Positions 17,005 through 25,731 of a stretch of 52,047 bases of DNA are shown one piece after another. This DNA comes from an uncultured Alphaproteobacteria bacterium (GTDB lineage: Bacteria; Pseudomonadota; Alphaproteobacteria; RF32; CAG-239): the NCBI GenBank assembly GCA_947588275.1, contig CANPYJ010000008.1, positions 1 through 52,047 of the forward strand, read 5' to 3'. A model generated the notes under the pieces. It worked only from the letters and a program-made list of their open reading frames with translations, ran no database searches and was not told the origin of the DNA. How positions within the stretch are numbered: position 1 is the first letter of the stretch; each line of letters starts with the position of its first letter. The position numbers were made by a program, and so were the translations under genes.

Positions 17005-18231
17005 ATGCTGAATTTTATCTGGGCTGGATTTTTCGTGGCCGCGTTTGCGGCTGCCGTTTGGCGCAGTTTGTGGCTGGGCGATACGGCGGTTTGGAGCAGC
17101 CTTGCCAACGCGGTGTTTGATTCGGCCGGTTCGGCGTTTCGCCTGAGCTTGGGACTGACGGGCGTACTGTGTTTGTGGCTCGGGTTACTCAAAATTGCCG
17201 AAACTGCCGGACTCACCGCCTTGTTGGCGCGTTTAATGCGGCCGTTGTTTCGGCGAATTTTTCCATCTGTACCCGACAATCATCCGGCGCTGGGCGCCAT
17301 GCTTATGAATATTGCCGCCAATATGTTGGGGCTGGACAATGCCGCTACGCCGATGGGGCTTAAGGCTATGGAAGAGCTGCAAAAGCTTAATCCGACACGA
17401 CAGACGGCATCAGCGGCGCAACAGCTGTTTATGGTCATTAACGCTTCTGCGGTCACAGTTATTCCGATTACCATTCTGATGTATCGGGCCGAATTGGGCG
17501 CAACCGATCCGGCCGCGGTGTTTGTGCCGATTTTGCTGGCAACGTCGGTTTCCACGCTGGTTGGCTTTTTGAGCATGGCTTGGGTGCAGAAACTGCCGAT
17601 TTTTCATCCGGTGGTATGGGCCTACCTGCTGGGTTTTGCCGTTGTCGTCGGCGGTCTTGGCTGGTATTTTGCGGCGTTGCCGCCTGCCGCGAGAGTCGGT
17701 GCGGTTTCGGCTTGTGGAAATTTTGTGCTGTTTGCGGTGATGGTCGGCTTTATCATTGCCGGCCTCTGCCGGCGGATAGACGTCTATGGCTGCTTTACAG
17801 ACGGTGCCAAAGAAGGTTTTTCGGTGGCCGTCAAAATTATTCCCTATCTGGTGGCTATGCTGACCGCCATTGCCGCATTGCGAGTCAGTGGTTTGTTGGA
17901 CTTGGCCGTCGAAGGAATTGCCGCCGCGGCAGCTGAGTTTGGGTTGAACACGGATTTTGCGGCGGCGCTTCCGACCGCGCTGCTCAAGCCGCTTTCGGGC
18001 AGCGGCGCCCGCGCGATGATGATTGAGACGATGCAGACCTATGGCGCCGACAGTTTTCAGGGATTTGCTGCGGCGGTGGTGCAGGGCTCGACGGAAACCA
18101 CGTTTTATGTTTTGGCCGTTTATTTCGGCGCCGTCGGCATCATAAAGGCCGGCGCCGCGCTGCCGTGTGCGTTGCTTGCCGATTTTGTGGGAATGATTGC
18201 GGCGCTGTGGCTCTCTTATATATTTTATTAA
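17005..18231 (+). CDS. Fused SpmA/SpmB (nucleoside-recognition Gate domain) membrane protein
   Basis: A 408-residue polytopic protein in which an SpmA-like half (to ~residue 210) is joined to an SpmB-like half. The first half has 'NMLGLDNAATPMGLKAMEEL' and the second 'GSGARAMMIE' plus 'GSTETTFYVLAVYFGAVGI', both typical of the Gate (nucleoside recognition) domain. In Bacillus the separate proteins are spore maturation factors; here nothing points to sporulation and transport of an unknown small molecule is more likely. Start set at 17005 because AAAGGAG lies 7 bases upstream; the longer frame from 16930 adds a hydrophilic stretch without a ribosome-binding site. Confidence 0.88.
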   Translation: MLNFIWAGFFVAAFAAAVWRSLWLGDTAVWSSLANAVFDSAGSAFRLSLGLTGVLCLWLGLLKIAETAGLTALLARLMRPLFRRIFPSVPDNHPALGAMLMNIAANMLGLDNAATPMGLKAMEELQKLNPTRQTASAAQQLFMVINASAVTVIPITILMYRAELGATDPAAVFVPILLATSVSTLVGFLSMAWVQKLPIFHPVVWAYLLGFAVVVGGLGWYFAALPPAARVGAVSACGNFVLFAVMVGFIIAGLCRRIDVYGCFTDGAKEGFSVAVKIIPYLVAMLTAIAALRVSGLLDLAVEGIAAAAAEFGLNTDFAAALPTALLKPLSGSGARAMMIETMQTYGADSFQGFAAAVVQGSTETTFYVLAVYFGAVGIIKAGAALPCALLADFVGMIAALWLSYIFY

Positions 18232-18282
18232 CAAATCTGTGCTATGATGTTTGGCATCGAAACTTTATGACAGAGGGCAAAA

Positions 18283-19056
18283 ATGGCAAATGATAATTTG
18301 GACAGCGCACAGGTTTTTGAACCGATGCTGGACAATCTTTATAGCTTAAATTTTAATCAGAGGACACAGATAGAAACTCTTGAACAGAGCGTTTACGCGG
18401 CATTGCAGCAGTATCCGAACGACAACTGCGGGCTGATTGCTCTGATGTTTGTCCACATTATGTTTGGCCGCCGCGAAGAGGCGCAGTCTCTGGCATATCG
18501 GATTTGGGAGCGCGGCGGAAAACTGCCGGCAGAGTTTGAACTCGCCTACATTGAAAACCTGCTGTCTTTGGGACTGGTAGATATGGCTGCGGTGCTGCTT
18601 AAGCCGCGGTTTGAGAATTTGCGCGAAAATATTGATGATTTTTATTCGGTGCTGTCCAAATTTTCGGTTATGACCGGCAACTTGGCCTTACTGGAACGGC
18701 TGGAAGCTTTTCCTGACATTGCCGGAGATGATTCTCTGCTTTATGAGTTTGCCGATATTTATCGCGAGCTGGGGTGTCAGACGCAGTTCAAAGAGGTGCA
18801 GAAACTGATTTTGGAAAATGCCGGCGAAGCAATGTGCGCCTATGAATATAATCTGTATGATGATCGCGATTTGCCTGATTTGGAGATTGAGCTTTATTGC
18901 AGCGAAGATGAAATTGCCTGCCTCAATCGTGAAACCGTCATCGAAAACAAAATAGAAGCTTATTGGCGTTCCACGGGCAAAGATAGGCTTTATAATCTGA
19001 GCGTGCGCGTGCTGAACATTCGTCAGCATGAAAGTTGGTTTGCCGAAGAAGAATGA
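18283..19056 (+). CDS. TPR-like helical protein, unknown function
   Basis: A 257-residue protein built of helix pairs resembling tetratricopeptide repeats over residues ~20-190 ('NCGLIALMFVHIMFGRREEAQ', read as one repeat), with an acidic C-terminal third. No signal peptide or membrane helix. TPR proteins act as scaffolds. AGAGGG precedes the ATG. It is convergent with the envelope gene at 19057 with no spacer, so no terminator fits between them. No specific function can be assigned. Confidence 0.72.
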   Translation: MANDNLDSAQVFEPMLDNLYSLNFNQRTQIETLEQSVYAALQQYPNDNCGLIALMFVHIMFGRREEAQSLAYRIWERGGKLPAEFELAYIENLLSLGLVDMAAVLLKPRFENLRENIDDFYSVLSKFSVMTGNLALLERLEAFPDIAGDDSLLYEFADIYRELGCQTQFKEVQKLILENAGEAMCAYEYNLYDDRDLPDLEIELYCSEDEIACLNRETVIENKIEAYWRSTGKDRLYNLSVRVLNIRQHESWFAEEE

Positions 19057-20049
19057 CTAACGGTTTGCCGATCGTGCCGGAGACGGCGGCGGTGTTATGA
19101 CGGAAACGGACGTTTTTGACATCGGTTTTACGCGCGGTGCCAACTGCTTGCTGCCGACGCTCAGAAGTTTTGACAGCAGGGACGAGGCGACTTTTTGTTC
19201 GTCATCGCTTGTTTCAAACAGGATAAACCGGTTTTGATGTTCGGTTTGCACCGATCCGTCTTGCGTATTTATCAGTTCCAAGGCCACCACCAGCTGCAGC
19301 CGATTGGTTTGTCGGTTAATCGGGTCGACTTTGGCGCGCAAAACTTTTGTCCGCAAAATATAGTCCGCGTCGCTGAGGCTGTTGGTAAGCGCGACAGATG
19401 CGTTTTCTTCCATACTTTTCGCCATTGTTTTATAAAAAGCGTTGGTACTGGTGTCGTCGTAAAATTTCGTCCGCTCAATAAACACGCGGATTTCATGTTT
19501 TTGGGGCATGGCCGCAACCGGTTCTTCCGGTGGCAAAACCTCCTCCACGGCGATTTCTTTGCTGATTTTGATGTCGGGCTTGGGCGGCAAATCAGTTACG
19601 GCCGGCAAATCGAGCGCTTCCGGCTCAATTTCAAGTTTATCGGGGTATTGTTGTCGATGTTTGTCATCAAGCTCTTTGACCGCTGCGGAAATGTTATCCG
19701 GATCCAAGAAACCGGTGATTTCGACGCAAATTTTCTCTTGCGAGTGCTCGGTAGTGCGCACGGTCAAATCTTCGAGATAGTTGTCAATCAGGGCATAAAC
19801 CAGCACATTGTAGTCAGGCGTAGCGTAAGAATTGCGATATTCGCTCAGAGTGTTAAGATTTTCCAAAGCGGCAAAACAAGCTTTGTCGGCGGCGCGCATC
19901 CGTACCGATGAGCGCGCTTCGGTGCCGCGAATGGGCTCGCAGGCCGTGCCGTAGACGGATAAGACGGATCCTTCACTGCCTGCCTCGGCCGCCGCGGCAG
20001 GAGCGGCTGTCCCCAACAAAGCAAGCAGCATAAAAAAGACGTTAAGCAT
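19057..20049 (-). CDS. Periplasmic protein with LpoB/FlgO-like C-terminal domain, unknown
   Basis: A 330-residue secreted protein. Start chosen at 20049, where the ATG overlaps the stop of the upstream gene (TAATG); the signal peptide is residues 1 to ~20 with cleavage after an Ala run. Residues ~30-110 resemble the N-terminal LPP20/FlgT-like module ('RMRAADKACFAALENLN'). Residues ~175-300 ('LSDADYILRTKVLRAKV', 'LQLVVALELINTQDGSV') repeat the pattern of the neighbour's C-terminal domain, which is like the LpoB/TolB N-terminal fold. The middle is Pro-rich. The pair forms a two-gene operon. The job is probably in the envelope, but I recognise no specific protein. Confidence 0.72.
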   Translation of the reverse strand: MLNVFFMLLALLGTAAPAAAAEAGSEGSVLSVYGTACEPIRGTEARSSVRMRAADKACFAALENLNTLSEYRNSYATPDYNVLVYALIDNYLEDLTVRTTEHSQEKICVEITGFLDPDNISAAVKELDDKHRQQYPDKLEIEPEALDLPAVTDLPPKPDIKISKEIAVEEVLPPEEPVAAMPQKHEIRVFIERTKFYDDTSTNAFYKTMAKSMEENASVALTNSLSDADYILRTKVLRAKVDPINRQTNRLQLVVALELINTQDGSVQTEHQNRFILFETSDDEQKVASSLLSKLLSVGSKQLAPRVKPMSKTSVSVITPPPSPARSANR

Positions 20050-20702
20050 TACCACCAACTGCGATCATCGTTGTCGACCTGACGAACAGTCTCTTTCCAT
20101 TCGTTAATCAAATTATTGTCTTTGTCTGTAAGAACAAGCTTATAAACCACCATCGGCACGCTGGTATCAAATCCTCTGCTGAGTTCGCTGTACAAAATAT
20201 AATCGGCTTCGGATTTGTTGTTGGTCACCCGAAACGTGCCAGAACCTTCGATAATTTTGCGCAGTGTGCGATCAGCCGCATAAATGCCGTCCGGAAGAGT
20301 TTTGTCGGTCTTGATCAAAGCGGAGATATAGATAAAGGTGTTGTCATTTAGCTCATGAATTTCCCGCGTATCGTCAAGAATTTTGTCTGCGACGCGCGCG
20401 GCCACCGTAGCATAAATCTCCGGCGGCGGCATTTCATAAGGCTGATAAGCGGCGCGTTCTTCATAAGACGGAAGCTCATAAGTTCCGACGTCGGCCGTCA
20501 CGATCTGCGCAACCTGATTTTGCGCATCGTCATAGACAACTTCTTCTACAACAACATTTTGTTCTTTCTGTTCAATTGGCTTAAATTCGGCCTCGGCGCC
20601 GTCACCGTAAAGATAAATCATATCCTGCAAAGTTAAATCTTTGGTCTGAGCGCAGGCACCAAACAAGCCCAGCACCGGAAGTAAAAATAACCTTTTGTTC
20701 AT
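20049..20702 (-). CDS. Outer-membrane lipoprotein with LpoB-like domain
   Basis: A 217-residue lipoprotein with signal peptide 'LLPVLGLFGAC' and lipidated Cys17. Residues ~100-217 have the strand/helix order of the LpoB (activator of penicillin-binding protein 1B) or FlgO type: 'ARVADKILDDT', 'NTFIYISALIKTD', 'GTFRVTNNKSEADYILYSEL', 'YKLVLTDKDNNLINEW'. LpoB-type proteins cross the periplasm and switch on peptidoglycan synthases. This is inferred from the fold pattern, and a flagellar FlgO-like role is the alternative. It is translationally coupled to the 330-residue protein gene. Confidence 0.72.
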   Translation of the reverse strand: MNKRLFLLPVLGLFGACAQTKDLTLQDMIYLYGDGAEAEFKPIEQKEQNVVVEEVVYDDAQNQVAQIVTADVGTYELPSYEERAAYQPYEMPPPEIYATVAARVADKILDDTREIHELNDNTFIYISALIKTDKTLPDGIYAADRTLRKIIEGSGTFRVTNNKSEADYILYSELSRGFDTSVPMVVYKLVLTDKDNNLINEWKETVRQVDNDDRSWW

Positions 20703-20787
20703 CGGCAGCCTCTTTACAAATAAAATTCTATCTGATTATAAAACAAATTTACAAATTCACATTATATTTTTTTTACTTATTCACTAT

Positions 20788-20816
20788 TTGCAATTTAAAT
20801 TAAATTGGATTAAACT
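20788..20816 (+). promoter_or_regulatory. Weak sigma-70 promoter candidate for DUF1294 gene
   Basis: TTGCAA (20788-20793), a 17-base spacer and TAAACT (20811-20816) lie in the very AT-rich 144-base gap between divergent genes. A minus-strand TATAAT (20735-20740) may serve the lipoprotein gene, but I see no good -35 for it. Confidence 0.35.
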
Positions 20817-20846
20817 GCGTCTGTCTGAACTGGAGAAGGTTTCAAA

Positions 20847-21284
20847 ATGGTTATTACGTTTACGACAGTATTATTAGGGCTGGCTGCTCTGATTTATCCG
20901 TTGCGACGCAATGTTTTTTATCTTTTGAGCAGCGGAATGGTCATCGGAGCCGCCTGGTGGTTGGAGCAATGTTGTTTTACGACCAGTCTTTTCAGTTTCA
21001 AGACATTGCTGTTGTTTGTTGTCTTTCATCTTGTCGCCGTCAATTTTTCGACCTTTGTCGCCTATGGCGTAGACAAACGCGCGGCGCAGCGCGGGGCTTG
21101 GCGCGTGCGGGAGGCCGATTTGCATATTCTGGAGTTTATCGGCGGTTGGATGGGCGCTTGGGTCGGACAGAAGTTTTTTCATCATAAAACGGCCAAAAAG
21201 AGTTTCCAGAATATGTATAAATTGATGATTGTGATGGAATTTGTCGCCGTGTATGTTATTCTCAACTATCTTAATCTGATTTAA
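20847..21284 (+). CDS. DUF1294 family membrane protein
   Basis: A 145-residue protein with three or four membrane helices. The C-terminal half carries the DUF1294 signature: 'YGVDKRAAQRGAWRVRE' then 'ILEFIGGWMGAWVGQKFFHHKT'. The family is widespread and its function is unknown. GGAGAAGG precedes the ATG. The msbA-like gene follows by 8 bases and is probably cotranscribed, which suggests a link to envelope lipid traffic, though DUF1294 genes occur in many contexts. Confidence 0.88.
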   Translation: MVITFTTVLLGLAALIYPLRRNVFYLLSSGMVIGAAWWLEQCCFTTSLFSFKTLLLFVVFHLVAVNFSTFVAYGVDKRAAQRGAWRVREADLHILEFIGGWMGAWVGQKFFHHKTAKKSFQNMYKLMIVMEFVAVYVILNYLNLI

Positions 21285-21292
21285 GGATTTCT

Positions 21293-23068
21293 ATGTCTGA
21301 AAAACTAATAAGTGAATCTCCCAAACTTCCGTTCTGGCAGCATTATCGGTTTATGTGGAAATATATCAAACCCTATGCGTTTCGGGCGGCGTTGTCAATA
21401 TTGCTGTGCATTCCGATTGGTATGCTTGATTCGGTGGTGGCCCTGTCGCTCAAGCCGTATATGGACGTTGTTTTGGTCGACAAGACCGACCAGTCGCCGG
21501 CCTATATTCCGTTGTTGATTGTCGGGTTTACGGTTTTGCAGGGCATTTTCAATTATTCGGCGCAATACCTGAACTCGTGGGTCGGCGGCAAAATTACCAC
21601 CGATGTCAAACGCGCCTTGTTTAACAAGCTTTTGACTCTGGAACCCGGCTTTTATGATCGTTATAATTCCGGTTATGTTATCCAGAGGTTTTCTTCGGAT
21701 GTCGATGCCGCCTGCGCCGGACTGATTGATAATGTGCGCTTGTTTACCTCGCGCATATTCTCGTCGTTGTCGCTGATTGGCGTGCTCATCTACAACTCGT
21801 GGCAGCTGTCGATTATCGCCGTCACGATACTGATTTGCGCGTTGTTGCCATTGGCGCATATCCGCCGGATGATTAAAGGGATTATTTATAAGTCTGTGCA
21901 AAAAGGTTCGACGGTTCTGACCAATTATAACGAAGCCTACCACGGCAACAAAACAATAGCGTCATACAATCTGCAGTCGTTGATATATCATAAATATGAC
22001 AGTGTTGTCAGCGATTTGTTCAAATTGTCAATCAAAATGGTGCAACGCACCGCATGGCTGACGCCGATGCTGCATATTGTTGCCTCCGTCGGTATCGGTG
22101 CGGTCATCGGTTATGGCAGTTACCTGATTGTCAACGGCACCATTACCTCGGGCAACTTTGTGTCGTTTATTACTGCGTTGCTGTTGTTGTATAACCCAAT
22201 CAAAAACATCGGCAAAAATTTCAGCAGCGTTCAGGTTTCGTTTTTGGCCATTGAACGCATTGTGGAAATTCTCAATATCAAGCCGGCCATCGCCGACAAA
22301 AAAGGCGCTAAGGAGCTTGCTAGGGTTGCCCATGAAATTTGCTTTGAAAACGTGAATTTTTCGTATAATCCGGATGTGCCGGTGCTCAAAGACATCAATT
22401 TGAAAATCAAAACCGGAACGACGGTGGCTTTTGTCGGCAACTCCGGCGGCGGCAAGTCAACGCTTGTCAGCCTCTTGCCGCGGTTTTATGACGTTTGTTC
22501 CGGCAAAATCACGATTGACGGCGAAGATATCCGTAATCTCAAGCTCAAAAGCCTGCGCGACAAGATTGCCGTTGTCTTTCAAGATAATTTTTTGTTTGAC
22601 GGAAGCATTCGCGACAATATTTTGATGGGCAATCCCGATGCCAGCGAAGATGAAATCAATAAGGCATTGGAAATGGCCTATCTCAAGGACTTTGTCGATG
22701 AGCAGGACAACGGTTTGGATACCGACATCGGTGAGCGGGGCAATTTGCTCTCGGGCGGTCAAAAACAGCGTTTGGCCATTGCTCGCGCATTTGTCAAAAA
22801 CGCGCCGATTGTCATTTTGGATGAAGCCACGTCGGCGCTTGACAACAAATCAGAGGCTGTGGTGCAAAAGGCCATAGACAACCTTATGCGTGACCGAACC
22901 GTGTTTGTGATTGCCCATAGACTGTCCACCGTCAAAAACGCCGATGAGATTATTGTCATAAACAACGGACAAATAGCCGAACGCGGCAGCCATGAGGAAC
23001 TGATCAAAATCAAAGACGGCGCCTATCAGACGCTTTACAACGCGCAATTCAAAAACAAAACGGCCTAA
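21293..23068 (+). CDS. msbA: MsbA-like lipid A/phospholipid ABC exporter
   Basis: A 591-residue half-transporter: a six-helix permease domain (~30-320) fused to an ATPase domain (~345-585). Walker A is 'GNSGGGKST', the signature is 'LLSGGQKQRLAIARA', Walker B is 'IVILDEATSALD', and the switch His is in 'VIAHRLSTV'. MsbA homodimers flip core lipid A across the inner membrane. The permease sequence fits the MsbA subfamily, but related multidrug exporters cannot be excluded. It follows the DUF1294 gene by 8 bases. Its stop overlaps by 4 bases the stop region of the convergent alr gene. Confidence 0.88.
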   Translation: MSEKLISESPKLPFWQHYRFMWKYIKPYAFRAALSILLCIPIGMLDSVVALSLKPYMDVVLVDKTDQSPAYIPLLIVGFTVLQGIFNYSAQYLNSWVGGKITTDVKRALFNKLLTLEPGFYDRYNSGYVIQRFSSDVDAACAGLIDNVRLFTSRIFSSLSLIGVLIYNSWQLSIIAVTILICALLPLAHIRRMIKGIIYKSVQKGSTVLTNYNEAYHGNKTIASYNLQSLIYHKYDSVVSDLFKLSIKMVQRTAWLTPMLHIVASVGIGAVIGYGSYLIVNGTITSGNFVSFITALLLLYNPIKNIGKNFSSVQVSFLAIERIVEILNIKPAIADKKGAKELARVAHEICFENVNFSYNPDVPVLKDINLKIKTGTTVAFVGNSGGGKSTLVSLLPRFYDVCSGKITIDGEDIRNLKLKSLRDKIAVVFQDNFLFDGSIRDNILMGNPDASEDEINKALEMAYLKDFVDEQDNGLDTDIGERGNLLSGGQKQRLAIARAFVKNAPIVILDEATSALDNKSEAVVQKAIDNLMRDRTVFVIAHRLSTVKNADEIIVINNGQIAERGSHEELIKIKDGAYQTLYNAQFKNKTA

Positions 23069-24159
23069 TCGCGGATATATTGGCGCAGATAACGGGTGTT
23101 TTTGCCGACCCGCGACATAATTTCATACGAAATTGTGCCGGCATCGCGCGCCATATCGTCCAGAGTATAAAAATCATCGGCCAAATATGCAAAGTCGCCG
23201 ATTTCAACTCCGTCGGCGTCGCTGACGTCGCAAATAATGTTGTCCATGGACACGCGGCCGATGATTCGACATTCGGCCAATTTTCCGCGAATTTTGAAAA
23301 ATACTTTGCCGATGTTTGACAATGAGCGAGGAATACCGTCGCCATAACCGATGGAAACAATGGCGATTTTGCGTTCGGAACTGGCGCGATAAGTGCATGA
23401 ATAGCCCACAAACTCGCCTCGCGACAAAGGTTCAATCTGCAACACCGGCGCTTTTATGGTCACCACGTTTTGCATTTGGTTGGCGCGGTAAGGCGCAGTG
23501 TTGATACCATACATGGCCGCCCCGAGACGCACCATGTTCTGCCGGAATTTATCGCCCAAAAACACGCCGTCCGAGGCCGAAAGAGACCCCGGTATGTCCG
23601 CAAAATACAAATTTTTAAGCGCTTCAAAATTCTCCAGCTGATGCCTGTTCATAAAATGCTCTTTTTCGTCACCGCAGGCCAGATGCGACATTACCATGCA
23701 AAAATCCTGCAAATTTTCAGAATTCAGCTGTTGCAATTCATATTCGCGGAAACCCAGCCGGTTAAGTCCGGTTTCGATATGGATGACGGCTTTGCCGGCC
23801 GGTTTGCCGTTGGCTTTCCAAAAATCATACATTTGCGGGTCGCTGATAACCGGCGTCAGCTGCGGTATGGAATTGAATATCTCCAGACTGTCTTGTCCGA
23901 TGCCTTGCAAAACATAAATTTCGGCCTGCGGCGCCAAAGCGGCGATGCGTTCTCCTTCAATCGCATGCGCCACAAAAAAATGTCGGCAGCTTCCCTGATT
24001 ATAAAGCAGAGGAACCACTTCGGCCGCTCCAAGACCGTAAGAATCGTCTTTAATTACGGCCGCCGGCACCGCCGGTGCGGCAATCTGCGTCAGCAAACGA
24101 TAATTGGCCAACAAATGGTTCAGGTTAATTTCCAAAATAGGTCTTGTCAAAACTGTCAT
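23065..24159 (-). CDS. alr: Alanine racemase
   Basis: A 364-residue PLP enzyme that interconverts L- and D-alanine for peptidoglycan. The PLP-binding Lys37 is in 'AVIKDDSYGLG'; the usual form is AVVKADAYGHG, so the His after Gly-Tyr is Leu here. The second catalytic Tyr is in 'GYSCTYRA', followed by 'VSIGYGDGIPR', and 'GRVSMDNIICD' and 'YEIMSRVGKNTRY' are also typical. Start set at the ATG at 24159; the longer frame uses a TTG at 24171. It is convergent with and overlaps the msbA-like gene. Confidence 0.94.
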   Translation of the reverse strand: MTVLTRPILEINLNHLLANYRLLTQIAAPAVPAAVIKDDSYGLGAAEVVPLLYNQGSCRHFFVAHAIEGERIAALAPQAEIYVLQGIGQDSLEIFNSIPQLTPVISDPQMYDFWKANGKPAGKAVIHIETGLNRLGFREYELQQLNSENLQDFCMVMSHLACGDEKEHFMNRHQLENFEALKNLYFADIPGSLSASDGVFLGDKFRQNMVRLGAAMYGINTAPYRANQMQNVVTIKAPVLQIEPLSRGEFVGYSCTYRASSERKIAIVSIGYGDGIPRSLSNIGKVFFKIRGKLAECRIIGRVSMDNIICDVSDADGVEIGDFAYLADDFYTLDDMARDAGTISYEIMSRVGKNTRYLRQYIRD

Positions 24160-24203
24160 AATTCCATACAATCCTGCTAAAATTTGGTGAATCGGACAAT
24201 TAA

Positions 24204-24929
24204 ATGCAGTTTATTGACACTCACATACACTTGCAAGACTATAAGTCAAATGATACACCGCAAATTCTGGCTTCGATGTCGGTCGCCGGTGTCAACAAAA
24301 TGATTTGCGTTGCCTCGCGTGAGGCCGATTGGGCGCCGATAGCCGAATATGCGGCCGCGTATTCCGGACGGGTTGTTCCGGCTTTCGGGGTGCATCCGTG
24401 GCATTTGGCGGCGGCCGAGGCCGGTTGGCCGCAACGTCTGCTGGCGACAATGCAAAAATTTCCGCGAGCCCTGATCGGCGAGTGCGGTTTGGATTATCTC
24501 AAAAATCCTGTGCCGGAGCCGCAGGAGCAGGTTTTTGCAGAGCATATCGCCATTGCCGAAAAAACCGGACGTCCTTTGCTGATACACGCGGTCAAAGCGC
24601 AAAATCAACTCGAAAAATTTTGGCCGCGCCTGCAAAAAGTGCGGTTTGTACTGCATTCGTTCGCGGGCAGTGCGGAATTGTTGCGGCGCGCGGTCGGATT
24701 CGGCGGGTATGTTTCTTTGGCGCCGACGTTTTTGCGCCGCGGCAAAGCAGCCGAACTGGCGGCTCTGATACCGGAGAACCGCTTGATGTTTGAGTCCGAT
24801 GCGCCTTATCAGGGCAAACCGGTCGATATCCCGCAGCTGGCCAAGCAGATTGCGGCTTTTCGCCAGGTCGATGCAGTCGAATTGGCAGAGCGGGTCTGCC
24901 ATAATACGGAGGAATTTATCAATGGTTGA
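24204..24929 (+). CDS. tatD: TatD family metal-dependent hydrolase (DNase)
   Basis: A 241-residue TIM-barrel protein. Metal and active-site motifs are all visible: 'IDTHIHLQD' (HxH), 'GVHPWH', 'IGECGLDY' (Glu), 'LLIHAVKA' (His), 'LHSFAGS' (His) and 'FESDAP' (Asp). TatD-family enzymes are 3'-5' exonucleases linked to DNA repair and turnover; YcfH/YjjV-type paralogues may act on tRNA or other substrates. Its last 8 bases overlap tcdA, so the two are coupled. Confidence 0.9.
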   Translation: MQFIDTHIHLQDYKSNDTPQILASMSVAGVNKMICVASREADWAPIAEYAAAYSGRVVPAFGVHPWHLAAAEAGWPQRLLATMQKFPRALIGECGLDYLKNPVPEPQEQVFAEHIAIAEKTGRPLLIHAVKAQNQLEKFWPRLQKVRFVLHSFAGSAELLRRAVGFGGYVSLAPTFLRRGKAAELAALIPENRLMFESDAPYQGKPVDIPQLAKQIAAFRQVDAVELAERVCHNTEEFING

Positions 24930-25662
24930 GACACGCTTTATGCGCACGGCGATGCTGTTGGGCGAAGAAGGCTTGCGCCGCTTGCAGAATTCCCGAGTAA
25001 CGGTGGCGGGTTTGGGAGCTGTCGGCGGTTATGCGTTGGAAGCTTTGGCGCGTGCCGGAATCGGGCATTTGCAGCTGATAGACTTTGATGCGTTTGACGA
25101 GACCAACATTAATCGTCAGATTTTGGCTTTGGAATCAACCGTCGGCCGTTTCAAAACCGAAGTTGCGGCAGAGCGTGTGCATCAGATAAATCCGGCCTGC
25201 GAGGTCGAAATCTGCCGAACGTTCATCAATGCCGACACTTTGCCTGAGTTGCTGCAAACAACGCCGGATTACGTTGTTGACGCAATCGATTCGCTGACGG
25301 CCAAATGTTGTCTGATAGAAGAATTATGGCGCCGCGGGATTCCGTTTGTGTCGTCTATGGGAGCAGCGCTCAAAACCGATCCGGCATCAATTTGTTTTGG
25401 TCGGCTGTCGGCCAGCAAAAACTGCGCATTGGCGCGGCAGGTCAGACAGCGTTTGCGCCGCCGCGGCGTCAATTTGGACGAGGTGGATTGCGTCTTTTCG
25501 ACCGAACAGGCAATTTTGCCGACTAATGCTTTGTCGGCCGAAGCGATGCCGGAAAACGGGCGGCACATAATGGGCTCTTTGCCGACCATTACCGCGATTT
25601 TTGGTCTGACAATGGCAAATCGGGTTATTTTAAAATTGGCAAAACAAGATGTTAGGTCATAA
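24922..25662 (+). CDS. tcdA: tRNA threonylcarbamoyladenosine dehydratase (ThiF/E1-like)
   Basis: A 246-residue protein of the TcdA/CsdL family, which uses ATP to cyclise t6A to ct6A at position 37 of ANN-decoding tRNAs. The N-terminal nucleotide-binding motif is 'VAGLGAVGGYALEALARAGIG' followed by 'DFDAFDETNINRQ'. Later, 'VVDAIDSLTAK' and 'SSMGAALKTDP' are typical. The start at 24922 overlaps tatD by 8 bases; a longer frame from 24790 would run through tatD and is not real. No CsdA/CsdE partner is nearby. Confidence 0.93.
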   Translation: MVETRFMRTAMLLGEEGLRRLQNSRVTVAGLGAVGGYALEALARAGIGHLQLIDFDAFDETNINRQILALESTVGRFKTEVAAERVHQINPACEVEICRTFINADTLPELLQTTPDYVVDAIDSLTAKCCLIEELWRRGIPFVSSMGAALKTDPASICFGRLSASKNCALARQVRQRLRRRGVNLDEVDCVFSTEQAILPTNALSAEAMPENGRHIMGSLPTITAIFGLTMANRVILKLAKQDVRS

Positions 25663-25731
25663 AATTTATTTTTTTGCTTGTATTTCTCAAAAGTTTCGGC
25701 TAGTTTAACTGGCAGCTTGAGGATTTGAACT

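Noticed and set aside
17005..18231. Spore formation suggested by the SpmA/SpmB match
   Set aside because: Gate-domain proteins are common in non-sporulating bacteria and no sporulation gene is nearby.
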